Of a DNA stretch of 64,000 nucleotides, positions 1-7,226 are shown piece by piece. The notes below the pieces were generated by a model. The model was not told the origin of the DNA and made no database searches. It saw only the letters and a list, made by a program, of their open reading frames with translations. The stretch is from the NCBI RefSeq assembly GCF_002929705.1, contig NZ_PJIN01000002.1, positions 465,296-529,295 on the forward strand, read 5' to 3'. Source of the stretch: Arthrobacter sp. N199823. Its GTDB lineage: Bacteria > Actinomycetota > Actinomycetes > Actinomycetales > Micrococcaceae. Numbering within the stretch: the first letter of the stretch is position 1; every line of letters begins with the position of its first letter. A program made the translations under genes and the position numbers.

Positions 1-300
1 TTCCGCGGCAACTCGGGCAAGCAGGGTCTGGTGGCCGCTGAGGTTGCCCAGGATGACATTGAGTTGATCTGGAAGGTCTTAGAAAATGCTCCGGGCACCG
101 AGGTGACCGTTGACCTCGTGTCCAAGATGGTCACCGCTGGCACCGTTGTGGCGCCGTTCCAGATTGACGACTACACGCGTTGGCGCCTGCTCGAAGGCCT
201 GGATGACATTGGCCTGACGCTGCGTGACGAGCCGGCCATTACTGCTTTCGAGGCCACGCGCCCGGCCTACAAGCCCTTGACGCTGCCGGTGAAGGTCTAA
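1..300 (+). CDS. leuD: 3-isopropylmalate dehydratase small subunit, C-terminal part (copy 1)
   Basis: This is the last ~100 codons of the small subunit of isopropylmalate isomerase (leucine biosynthesis, with LeuC). The reading frame is open from the first base and includes the family segments [32 protein letters not shown] and a C-terminal [10 protein letters not shown]. The 5' part lies upstream of the window, so this copy is probably the one joined to the body of leuD. A good intrinsic terminator follows it at once. The same 302 bp recurs at 4509-4810 in front of murA, its usual neighbour. That suggests this tail was delivered with the intervening DNA and the displaced original tail is the second copy (inference). 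Confidence 0.9.
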   Translation, partial: FRGNSGKQGLVAAEVAQDDIELIWKVLENAPGTEVTVDLVSKMVTAGTVVAPFQIDDYTRWRLLEGLDDIGLTLRDEPAITAFEATRPAYKPLTLPVKV

Positions 301-302
301 CC
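1..302 (+). repeat. Long direct repeat, left copy (leuD 3' end)
   Basis: Bases 1-302 match 4509-4810 except for two substitutions near base 240 (ATTACT here, ACTAGT there). The left limit is unknown because the window begins inside the repeat. The right limit is exact: both copies end just after TAACC and then diverge. The two copies bracket about 4.2 kb of accessory DNA. Confidence 0.95.
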
Positions 303-317
303 CAAGCCTCGTAGCGA

Positions 318-355
318 AAGTCGGTCCGTCCCAGAGCAGGGGAGGGCCGGCTTTT
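318..355 (+). terminator. Rho-independent terminator after leuD copy 1
   Basis: The arm AAGTCGGTCC (318-327) pairs over 10 positions, two of them G-U, with GGGCCGGCTT (344-353), and a short T-run follows. It lies 17 bp after the leuD stop codon. There is no equivalent after the second leuD tail at 4808. Confidence 0.75.
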
Positions 356-470
356 GGCTTCCCTGAAGCACGACGCCGGGCCCCCGCCTTGCGCTGCTGG
401 CCCGGCTGAAGCGGTGCCCCGCCTTCCGCCAGGTCCATCTCCTGACTCAGCTCCGACGCCGCAGTACCCG

Positions 471-650
471 TTGTACGCTTCCGAGCAAATTCGTGGGCCA
501 CTGTCCCGGAGGCAATTCATGCACGTTGCCGTGCAGGGGACTGCCGCGCTGTCTGTGTTCGGGCTAAGCTCCTGCGCTCCGGCACCGAAGCTGAGCGCCG
601 CCACGCAACTGACCTGCCTAGGCGGAACCATCACGATGGGGAGTGAGAGG
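471..650 (+). pseudogene. Remnant of a Tat-exported lipoprotein (signal peptide only)
   Basis: From a TTG at 471 the frame encodes a twin-arginine signal (SRRQFM at 504-521), a hydrophobic segment and a lipobox-like LSSC whose Cys codon is at 573. That is the layout of a Tat-dependent lipoprotein signal. After about ten more residues the frame carries no recognisable domain, although it stays open to 896. I read it as the 5' stub of a decayed gene, but a short unknown lipoprotein cannot be excluded. No convincing ribosome binding site was seen. Confidence 0.35.
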
Positions 651-876
651 GTCTCCGGGCTGCCCTGGAAGCAGATGGTCGAGGGCCCCGGGAGTTCACC
701 AAGACTCAGGCGCCGCGGGCCGGCTGGAAAATTGCCCGCTTGGGTGCTCTTGACCTGTGCGACACCGGCAGGGAGGGTGTTCCCAGAATTGGAACGTACC
801 TGTCCAATGCTTGGATGGACTGCCCTGGAGGTGGGACGCACCGTCTGCGACAAAGTCGGTGGCGCCGTACACAGAG

Positions 877-909
877 CATGGCCCGCTCATCTGTGATGAG
901 CGGGCCATG
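877..909 (-). terminator. Perfect 14-bp hairpin at the 3' end of the 932-1588 gene
   Basis: CATGGCCCGCTCAT (877-890) and ATGAGCGGGCCATG (896-909) are perfectly complementary around a 5-base loop. The hairpin begins 23 bp past the stop of the minus-strand gene ending at 932, so it probably ends or stabilises that transcript. It has no T-run on either side. Confidence 0.55.
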
Positions 910-931
910 GACGAACTGCGAAATTTGAGGC

Positions 932-1588
932 TTACCTCCAGCCCTGCCAGACCAATTCAAGCTGGCCTTCAACGCTGAAGTATCCGACCAAGGCGCCCGT
1001 CCCCGACAACGTGCCCCAGTAAGTTCCGCCGGTCGAGTAGAAGCTGATGTTCACTTCAGAGATTCCTGCTCCACCGCCGCTGGAAGTGAAGTTGCAAAAG
1101 CCCTTTCTGACTATGCCGATGGGGCTTTCCTCGTCGTGAAAGTCCTTGGACAGGCAGATCTTGTTTGGGTCCACCACAAATGACCCAAACGTCACACAGG
1201 TGCCGGTTGCCCACGCCTTCCAACTCGTTCCTGTGCCGCCAAACAAGAAGGACAAAGGCGCTTGGCCGAGAAAAGGAACCCCGCCGCCGATCGCCCACCC
1301 GTAGGCGGAACTGACACTGAAGTTGCCCGGGCCAGCGGACCAAGTTTCTGTGGTCGCGGCTGCGGTTGGAGCCAGGAGATTGCTGTTGGCCTGCACCAAC
1401 TCGCCGTCGGGAACGAGTGTGGCATATTGCCTGATCTGCTCGATCTGTGTGTGGACGGCCTGATCAGCTGCGGACTTAAGTTCCGCTTCGTTCGCTATCG
1501 GCTGGCTTGCGTTTGCAGCGAGCGTCTCAAAGTTCGAGACGTCCAAGCTCTGTTGCAAATGCAGCTCTACTTCTTTCGTGCTTGCCAT
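932..1588 (-). CDS. Hypothetical protein, probable output gene of the AfsA/TetR island
   Basis: A protein of 218 aa that I do not recognise. The ATG at 1588 is preferred because a GAGGAG Shine-Dalgarno lies six bases upstream. There is no signal peptide or membrane segment. Residues 1-75 are polar and Ala/Gln-rich and probably helical. From about residue 80 the sequence is rich in Gly, Ser and aromatics with alternating hydrophobics (for example GTYWGTLSGTGALVGYF near residue 190), suggesting a beta-rich domain. Three Cys fall in the second half. The gene has its own upstream region containing a palindrome matching the one in front of the TetR gene at 2604-3197. It is probably controlled by that regulator (inference). 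Confidence 0.6.
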   Translation of the reverse strand: MASTKEVELHLQQSLDVSNFETLAANASQPIANEAELKSAADQAVHTQIEQIRQYATLVPDGELVQANSNLLAPTAAATTETWSAGPGNFSVSSAYGWAIGGGVPFLGQAPLSFLFGGTGTSWKAWATGTCVTFGSFVVDPNKICLSKDFHDEESPIGIVRKGFCNFTSSGGGAGISEVNISFYSTGGTYWGTLSGTGALVGYFSVEGQLELVWQGWR

Positions 1589-1634
1589 CACTCGCTCCTC
1601 TTTGGGTTGGTGACTTATCCTTTACATGCATTAC

Positions 1635-1649
1635 GTAACAGCGTGTAAC
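1635..1649. promoter_or_regulatory. Putative TetR operator upstream of the 932-1588 gene
   Basis: GTAACAGCGTGTAAC matches 13 of 15 bases of the palindrome GTTACAGAGTGTAAC at 3201-3215. It lies about 47 bp upstream of the ATG at 1588, inside the expected promoter. It continues leftward into TTACGTAA, giving further dyad symmetry. Confidence 0.55.
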
Positions 1650-1709
1650 CAAAGTGTAAGAACAGGAGAGCTCGTTAGGCAATAGGTTAGGACAGTCTTT
1701 CTCGGGCTG

Positions 1710-2588
1710 CTAGGGCGCCGGAGTGAGCTGGCGATGGAACCGGCCGGCTTCGGGCCCAGCTGTGCCCATGATCCGCGGACCGATGCAGCGCCCAAAGGCG
1801 ATGTTTCGACCGGACTGGGTGATGGTGGTCAGGGTCGCCCCAGACCCGTCGGAGGATGAGGAAATGTGCACGGCATCGTCATATTCGGCGAAGTTTTCGC
1901 ACCTCAGGCTGAACTCCAGGGCCTGAGATCCGGAGACCAGCAGGTGAGATTGCAGCGCCGCGCGGGCGAACAGCATTCCGGAGAGGTGGTCGCTGACATG
2001 GTCGAAAATAAAGCGGTCCCTGAAATTCCATACCAGCTGGGCATTCAATACCCCCGGCATCTGGTTGACACCTGCCAGCACCACCCCCAGTGCGCCGGTG
2101 TCTTCTCCAGTCATTGCCGGCGCATTGCGCCGGATGGCCCGGAAGGTCTGGGGTGGCAGGACGGACAAGTCCCCGTGCCCACTTCCCAGGATTACGTTTC
2201 CGGAGACGTAGTCGGCTTCCAGCTGCAGGTCGCTGATCTGGCCCTTGCGCATCCTCGAAGCGCACAGGCGCACATGGACCCGTCCGGTGAACTGACCCGG
2301 GGATTCGGGCAGCTTGCCCCCATGCCAGTTGAAGGTGAGTTCGTTCATCAAGAATGCCCAGCCCAGGGGAACGCCGCCGCCCCGGTGTGCGAACGCGATG
2401 GCGCATTGACGCATCATCTCCACGCCAAGAAGCGTTGCGTCAAGGGGCAGTCGGCCTGCCAGGGGGTGGTCGGGGGAGAGTGCCACGTCGATCCCCAGGG
2501 AACCTGCCCCAAGATCTTCTGCGGCAACCAGCAGGACTTGGCTTGCTGACTTTTTATGGACGAGTGTGCTGTCAACTGGGTGCCACAT
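1710..2588 (-). CDS. AfsA-family hotdog protein (gamma-butyrolactone-type signal synthase)
   Basis: A protein of 292 aa with the two-repeat layout of the A-factor biosynthesis (AfsA/ScbA) hotdog family. The N-terminal repeat opens with the typical VHKKSASQVLL and includes GVPLGWAFLMNELTF. The C-terminal repeat contains FDHVSDHLSGMLF, matching the DHP-DH-PGM motif of AfsA. Known family members condense a beta-ketoacyl chain with dihydroxyacetone phosphate to begin gamma-butyrolactone signal synthesis in Streptomyces. The ATG at 2588 is chosen because AGGAG is better spaced for it than for the ATG at 2597. It follows the TetR gene after about 15 bp in the same direction, the classic synthase/receptor pairing. 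The product made here is unknown. Confidence 0.8.
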   Translation of the reverse strand: MWHPVDSTLVHKKSASQVLLVAAEDLGAGSLGIDVALSPDHPLAGRLPLDATLLGVEMMRQCAIAFAHRGGGVPLGWAFLMNELTFNWHGGKLPESPGQFTGRVHVRLCASRMRKGQISDLQLEADYVSGNVILGSGHGDLSVLPPQTFRAIRRNAPAMTGEDTGALGVVLAGVNQMPGVLNAQLVWNFRDRFIFDHVSDHLSGMLFARAALQSHLLVSGSQALEFSLRCENFAEYDDAVHISSSSDGSGATLTTITQSGRNIAFGRCIGPRIMGTAGPEAGRFHRQLTPAP

Positions 2589-2603
2589 GGAAACCATTTC
2601 TCC

Positions 2604-3197
2604 TTAGGGAAATCGGTAGCCCAACGCCAACAACGTGCTGGCCACCGTTTGGGAAATAAGTGCCTCGTCCAATCCCTGCAGGCCCGGCATCAGGACCCGC
2701 AGCAACAGTGGGCCTGTAAGGAGGTCCATGGCCCACTCCAGGTCTGGATTGGGTGGGATCTCCCCCCGGGCTGCGGCCCGGGTGATGATCATGCCCGCCC
2801 CGTACCGGCGGGGGGCCAGAAACTCATCTACAAACACCTTGCGCAGGTCAGCGTCGGTGTGAAGGGAGTCCAGGAACCCTGCCAGACAGCTTGCGACCAG
2901 CGGGTTCGAGAAAAGCTCGATCTGGTCGCGCTGGACCCATTTAAGGTCCTCCGGAAGGTTACCGGAATCGACGCCGTGATCAAGATCAACGGCGAATCGG
3001 TCCAGGAGCAAGGCAAGGACAAGGCGGGGAATGCCGTCAAAGCGCCGGTAGAACGCGGGACGGGTTGTCCCGGCTCGCGTGGCGACTGCCTCGACGGAAA
3101 GCGCGCTGAAGCCGCGCTCAAGAATGAGTTCCTCGGCTGCCCGGTGTAGGGCGGCATCCAACTCGGCGTTTCGTGGACGTCCAATTGATGGGAGCAT
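2604..3197 (-). CDS. TetR-family regulator paired with the AfsA-like gene
   Basis: A protein of 197 aa with an N-terminal TetR helix-turn-helix (residues ~10-55: ELILERGFSALSVEAVATRAGTTRPAFYRRF) and an all-helical ligand domain. Gamma-butyrolactone receptors (ArpA, ScbR) belong to the same superfamily, and the AfsA-like neighbour makes a related role plausible. The C-terminal half also resembles ordinary TetR repressors, so the ligand is an inference. A perfect palindrome lies three bases upstream of the ATG, pointing to autoregulation and perhaps a very short leader. It is probably co-transcribed with the AfsA-like gene. Confidence 0.85.
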   Translation of the reverse strand: MLPSIGRPRNAELDAALHRAAEELILERGFSALSVEAVATRAGTTRPAFYRRFDGIPRLVLALLLDRFAVDLDHGVDSGNLPEDLKWVQRDQIELFSNPLVASCLAGFLDSLHTDADLRKVFVDEFLAPRRYGAGMIITRAAARGEIPPNPDLEWAMDLLTGPLLLRVLMPGLQGLDEALISQTVASTLLALGYRFP

Positions 3198-3200
3198 AGT

Positions 3201-3215
3201 GTTACAGAGTGTAAC
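3201..3215. promoter_or_regulatory. Palindromic operator between TetR and the divergent reductase gene
   Basis: GTTAC-AGAGT-GTAAC is a perfect 5-bp-arm inverted repeat between the TetR start (3197, minus) and the oxidoreductase start (3267, plus). The same motif with two changes is at 1635-1649. Position and symmetry fit a TetR operator controlling both directions. Confidence 0.65.
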
Positions 3216-3266
3216 GGTCAGCGGGCCAGACAGCGGCGCGCAACACAGAAGGGCATTTCCATCCTT

Positions 3267-4280
3267 TTGGTCTATGGATGCGGGTCCATGGGGACGCGCA
3301 TCGCGTCCCTTGCCAGCGAGTCCGGATTCGAGACGATCCTTGCTGGGCGCCCGTCACCAAAGCTCGCGACCGCGGCAAAGCGACTCCACCTCAACTGGCG
3401 CGCCTCATCCTTGGAGAGCCCGGACGGGCTTGACTCCCTCCTTGAGGGCGTTCAGATCGTCATTAACACGGCTGGCCCCTTCGTTCGAACGGCCGCCGAG
3501 CTCATACGAGCCTGTCTCCGAAACGGATGCCACTACCTAGACCTGTCAAACGAACCTGGAACCTTCCTGGGCGCCTGGTCCCTGGACGCCGACGCGCAGC
3601 ATGCCGGGATAGTGCTTGTCCCGGGGGCAGGATTCGGGACGGCGGTCACACAGGCCCTTGCCGTTCGCGTGCTTGAAGGAATCCATGGGCCGGACACTTT
3701 GACAATCGTTCGCACCTCAGCGACCGGGGCAAAGAGCCTGGGGACAGCCATGACCACACGTGAAATCCTGGCCCAACCCGGCGCGGGCATCACGGACGGC
3801 CAATGGCGGCTGCAGAGCAACAAGATCGTCTCTTTCGACCTACCAGCCGGCCGGCGCACTGGCGTGCCTGTGGGACTGGGTGACGCCTTTGCAACCGCAC
3901 GGGCCACGGGCATTCCGCACGTGAGGACCTATGCCACGACGACGATGAACCCCATGTTGGCCCGCCTTGCACTTCCCATCGTCCGCCAAATAATCCGCAC
4001 GGGCATGCCCGGCCGGTTGCTGGCACCCCGCGCCGGAAGCTATGCCGGCCAGTCAGGCCCAGACGACATACAGGTATGGATTCAGGCCGCCAACCCGCAG
4101 GGTGACACGGCAACCGGCTACATCCACGGGGACAGTGGCGGTGAACTGGCCACACGGATAGCCATGCTCGCAGCACTGCAGCTCAGGGGCCCCACAACCC
4201 CCGGCGTCATCACCGCCGGTGAACTTGTCGGATCCGAGGCCGTGCTTGACCTGCCCGGCCTCCGGGTCACCAACCTCTGA
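3267..4280 (+). CDS. Saccharopine dehydrogenase-like NAD(P)-binding oxidoreductase
   Basis: About 337 aa. The N-terminus is a Rossmann fold with a GCGSMG dinucleotide loop, followed by VINTAGPF and CHYLDLSNE, features of the saccharopine dehydrogenase/trans-acting enoyl reductase superfamily. No catalytic specificity can be read. The start is uncertain: the frame is open upstream but offers only TTG at 3267. The coding sense of ISILLVYG before it suggests a rare start (ATT or ATC at 3255-3261, near an AAGGG) is possible. It is divergent from the TetR gene across one operator. It may modify the AfsA product, as reductases do in butyrolactone pathways (inference). A second TetR/saccharopine-dehydrogenase pair lies at 19263-20911. 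Confidence 0.75.
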   Translation: MVYGCGSMGTRIASLASESGFETILAGRPSPKLATAAKRLHLNWRASSLESPDGLDSLLEGVQIVINTAGPFVRTAAELIRACLRNGCHYLDLSNEPGTFLGAWSLDADAQHAGIVLVPGAGFGTAVTQALAVRVLEGIHGPDTLTIVRTSATGAKSLGTAMTTREILAQPGAGITDGQWRLQSNKIVSFDLPAGRRTGVPVGLGDAFATARATGIPHVRTYATTTMNPMLARLALPIVRQIIRTGMPGRLLAPRAGSYAGQSGPDDIQVWIQAANPQGDTATGYIHGDSGGELATRIAMLAALQLRGPTTPGVITAGELVGSEAVLDLPGLRVTNL

Positions 4281-4508
4281 CCCGAATCCGCGAGTAGTGC
4301 CCGTTGAAGGTGGAATTCCCATCGAGCCTTGAAAATTGGCGATTTTTGGCCAGCGGGCATGGTGGGGCCCGGGAAATGTTCCCAAGCTGTCGACCATCCG
4401 GCATTACGCCCACGCGCTCGAGGCGCTCGTCGTCCACCGAACGGCACTGGACGAAGGCCGGTTGTTCACAGACAACCGGGATGACTGGGACATGGCCGCC
4501 AAGGGTCG
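4281..4508. other. Non-coding junction between island and right leuD repeat
   Basis: This 228-bp stretch lies between the oxidoreductase stop and the right repeat. It holds short open frames but none that I recognise, and no integrase, transposase or inverted repeat was found. A frame from 4336 reads into the repeat out of register with leuD, so it is likely a chance or remnant frame. Confidence 0.4.
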
Positions 4509-4808
4509 TTCCGCGGCAACTCGGGCAAGCAGGGTCTGGTGGCCGCTGAGGTTGCCCAGGATGACATTGAGTTGATCTGGAAGGTCTTAGAAAATGCTCC
4601 GGGCACCGAGGTGACCGTTGACCTCGTGTCCAAGATGGTCACCGCTGGCACCGTTGTGGCGCCGTTCCAGATTGACGACTACACGCGTTGGCGCCTGCTC
4701 GAAGGCCTGGATGACATTGGCCTGACGCTGCGTGACGAGCCGGCCACTAGTGCTTTCGAGGCCACGCGCCCGGCCTACAAGCCCTTGACGCTGCCGGTGA
4801 AGGTCTAA
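4509..4808 (+). pseudogene. leuD: Displaced leuD 3' fragment (copy 2)
   Basis: These are the last 99 codons of leuD, in the same reading frame as copy 1. Amino-acid changes are limited to the ATTACT/ACTAGT site (AIT versus ATS). The sequence in front is unrelated to LeuD, so this is a headless fragment. It sits directly before murA, leuD's usual downstream neighbour in related genomes. It is therefore probably the original chromosomal 3' end, cut off when the 4.2-kb segment arrived. Confidence 0.85.
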
Positions 4809-4810
4809 CC
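4509..4810 (+). repeat. Long direct repeat, right copy
   Basis: Partner of 1-302 with two mismatches over 302 bp. The identity begins exactly where the unrelated sequence GGGTCG ends. Because the left copy is cut by the window edge, the true start of homology cannot be judged from that side. Confidence 0.95.
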
Positions 4811-4998
4811 TCCACCCCGCTCAGCACGCACACAGCAATGGTCATCAGCTAGTGAAATTGTCACTGGCGGGTGACCATTTCTGCGTCCACACTCAGGCTG
4901 CCCAAACCCGCCCGCGTTTACGGATACGTACAGGGAGAAACTATGCTTGGCTGAGGCCTCCGTGCATTGCGGTTGCCCGGATAGAGGTATAGGTGACA

Positions 4999-6336
4999 AT
5001 GAGCAGAATTCTGACGGTCCGAGGCGGTGTTCCGCTCAAGGGACGTGTCCAGGTACGTGGAGCCAAGAACTTGGTCCCCAAGGCCATGGTGGCTGCATTG
5101 CTGGGAAATTCCCCGTCAACGCTGCGCAATGTGCCTGAAATCAAGGACGTTGAAGTTGTCACCTCTTTGCTGCAGCTTCACGGAATCACGGTGGAGAAGG
5201 ATTCGCTCACCGGAGACCTGACCATGGATCCGGCCAATGCCAAGAAGGCATCCAGTGCCGAAATCAACACCCATGCCGGAGATTCCCGTATCCCGATCCT
5301 GTTGTGCGGACCCCTGATCCACTCGATCGGACACGCCTTCATTCCGGATCTGGGCGGTTGTAAGATCGGTGACCGTCCCATCGATTACCACCTTGACGTC
5401 CTGCGCAAGTTTGGCGCCGTCGTTGAGAAGACAGGCGGCGGCATCTCCATCACCGCGCCCAACGGCCTCAAGGGCACCAAGATTTCCCTCCCGTATCCCA
5501 GCGTGGGTGCTACGGAACAGGTACTGCTGTCCGCAACCCGGGCCGAAGGCATCACCGAACTCTCCGGTGCCGCCACTGAGCCGGAAATCATTGACTTGAT
5601 CGCCATCCTGCAAAAAATGGGTGCCATCATCTCCGTCCAGACGGACCGAACCATCCGGATTGAGGGCGTCACAGAACTCACCGGCTACGATCACACAGCA
5701 CTGCCGGACCGCAACGAATCAGCCTCCTGGGCCTCGGCGGCACTGGTCACCGGTGGTGACATTTACGTTGAAGGCGCCAGCCAGCGTGACATGATGACGT
5801 TCGTGAACACCTTCCGCAAAATTGGCGGTGGCATGGACATTCAGGACGACGGCATCCGCTTCTTCCACAAAGGTGGAGCCCTGAAGCCGCTGGTTCTGGA
5901 GACAGACGTTCACCCCGGGTTCATGACTGACTGGCAGCAGCCTCTCGTAGTGGCACTGACGCAGGCCGAGGGCGTCTCAATTGTCCACGAAACCGTGTAT
6001 GAAAACCGCTTCGGTTTCACCAATGCGCTGACTCGGATGGGCGCTAACATTCAGCTCCACCGCGAGTGCTTGGGCAGCATCCCCTGCCGTTTTGGGCAGC
6101 GCAACTTCATTCACTCTGCTGTCATTTCAGGGTCCACTCCGCTGAAGGGCGCCAACATCAACGTCCCCGATCTGCGCGGCGGCTTCAGCCACATGATCGC
6201 TGCCCTCGCGGCAGAGGGCACCTCCACCGTGACAGGCATTGACGTCATCAGCCGCGGATACGAGCGCTTTACCGCCAAGTTGCAGGGACTCGGCGCCGAC
6301 TTCGACGTGCACGATTCCACGAAGTTCGTAGGCTAG
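4999..6336 (+). CDS. murA: UDP-N-acetylglucosamine 1-carboxyvinyltransferase
   Basis: A protein of 445 aa catalysing the first committed step of peptidoglycan synthesis (PEP transfer to UDP-GlcNAc) in the cytoplasm. The N-terminal RGAKN carries the active-site Lys. The loop GGCKIGDRPID holds the catalytic Cys that fosfomycin attacks, unlike the Asp version of mycobacteria. The ATG at 4999 is chosen over an in-frame GTG at 4993, with AGAGGT upstream. The stop is followed after 5 bp by plsC, so murA-plsC-gpsA-ddl form one tight run. Confidence 0.95.
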   Translation: MSRILTVRGGVPLKGRVQVRGAKNLVPKAMVAALLGNSPSTLRNVPEIKDVEVVTSLLQLHGITVEKDSLTGDLTMDPANAKKASSAEINTHAGDSRIPILLCGPLIHSIGHAFIPDLGGCKIGDRPIDYHLDVLRKFGAVVEKTGGGISITAPNGLKGTKISLPYPSVGATEQVLLSATRAEGITELSGAATEPEIIDLIAILQKMGAIISVQTDRTIRIEGVTELTGYDHTALPDRNESASWASAALVTGGDIYVEGASQRDMMTFVNTFRKIGGGMDIQDDGIRFFHKGGALKPLVLETDVHPGFMTDWQQPLVVALTQAEGVSIVHETVYENRFGFTNALTRMGANIQLHRECLGSIPCRFGQRNFIHSAVISGSTPLKGANINVPDLRGGFSHMIAALAAEGTSTVTGIDVISRGYERFTAKLQGLGADFDVHDSTKFVG

Positions 6337-6341
6337 AGACC

Positions 6342-7226
6342 ATGACCGCTGATGAGCCTGGCAAGGCACCCCGCAAGCGCCCCTTCAAACCCGCAGGCAT
6401 GAGCATGGGCACCCGGATGTTCTTCGCGCTGCTCGCGGGGGTTGCCCGGACTCTCATGAACGTGGTTGTTGGCAAGGAATGGCATGGCTTGGAGAAGTTG
6501 CCCCGGGATGAGGGCTTCATTGTGGTCCCGAACCACTGCACGGAAATTGACCCGATTGTTGTGGGTCACCTGCTGTACAACCAAAACATCATGCCGTACT
6601 TCTTGGCCAAGGATGGGTTGTTCAAGACGCCCGTGCTCGGTGCTGTCCTGCGTGGCGCCAACCAAATTCCCGTGGAGCGCAGCGGTGCCGGTGCTGGCAA
6701 GTCCCTGGTTGCCGCGCAGACCGTGCTCGACGGCGGTGGCGCGGTAGTAATCTACCCCGAAGGAACGCTCACCCGCGATCCCGAGTTGTGGCCCATGAAG
6801 GGGCGCACCGGCGCTGCCCGGCTCGCCTTGGGCACCGGCGCCAAGGTCATCCCGGTGGTTCATTGGGGTGCTCAAGAGGTGTTTCCGCGGTACGCCAAGG
6901 GCTTCAAAATCTTCCCGCGGAAGCGCGTCAAGGTAGTAGTTGGCGACCCTATTGACCTCAGTGAATTTGACGGCCACGCCGCCGACAAAGCCACTCTTGA
7001 GGCCATGACAGAGGTCATCATGGCGGCCATCACCGTGATGCTCGAGGAGCTGCGTGGGGCGAAAGCCCCCGCCGTGCGCTGGGATCCAGCCGCTCACCAG
7101 CAGTCCAGTCACGGCCGTTTCGTAGAGCGCGGATCTGCCGGTCACGGTGGCCCTGACGCGAGCAGCACGCCTGACGTGAGCAACACGCACGAGGCCGGCA
7201 CAACAGAAACAGGGGATCTTCAGTGA
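6342..7226 (+). CDS. plsC: 1-acyl-sn-glycerol-3-phosphate acyltransferase family protein
   Basis: A membrane-associated acyltransferase of 294 aa for phospholipid synthesis (lysophosphatidate to phosphatidate). The NHCTEID segment supplies the H-x4-D catalytic motif near residue 66, and PEGTLTRD is the glycerophosphate-binding motif. The C-terminal ~50 residues (after ITVMLEELRG) are a Thr/Ser/Gly-rich tail of low complexity. Its stop overlaps the gpsA GTG start in GTGA, suggesting translational coupling. Confidence 0.9.
   Translation: MTADEPGKAPRKRPFKPAGMSMGTRMFFALLAGVARTLMNVVVGKEWHGLEKLPRDEGFIVVPNHCTEIDPIVVGHLLYNQNIMPYFLAKDGLFKTPVLGAVLRGANQIPVERSGAGAGKSLVAAQTVLDGGGAVVIYPEGTLTRDPELWPMKGRTGAARLALGTGAKVIPVVHWGAQEVFPRYAKGFKIFPRKRVKVVVGDPIDLSEFDGHAADKATLEAMTEVIMAAITVMLEELRGAKAPAVRWDPAAHQQSSHGRFVERGSAGHGGPDASSTPDVSNTHEAGTTETGDLQ

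Noticed and set aside
354-896. Complete 180-aa lipoprotein gene
   Set aside because: The Tat/lipobox signal is convincing, but the remainder has no domain and the frame lacks a good start, so only a remnant was annotated.
4304-4575. Possible integrase or transposase remnant next to the right repeat
   Set aside because: The short frames there (for example from 4336) have no tyrosine or serine recombinase motif and no DDE signature.
4743-4752. ACTAGT (SpeI-type) site formed by the two mismatches in the right leuD repeat
   Set aside because: Two substitutions creating a six-base palindrome can occur by chance; with no other sign of engineered DNA, I do not treat it as a cloning scar.
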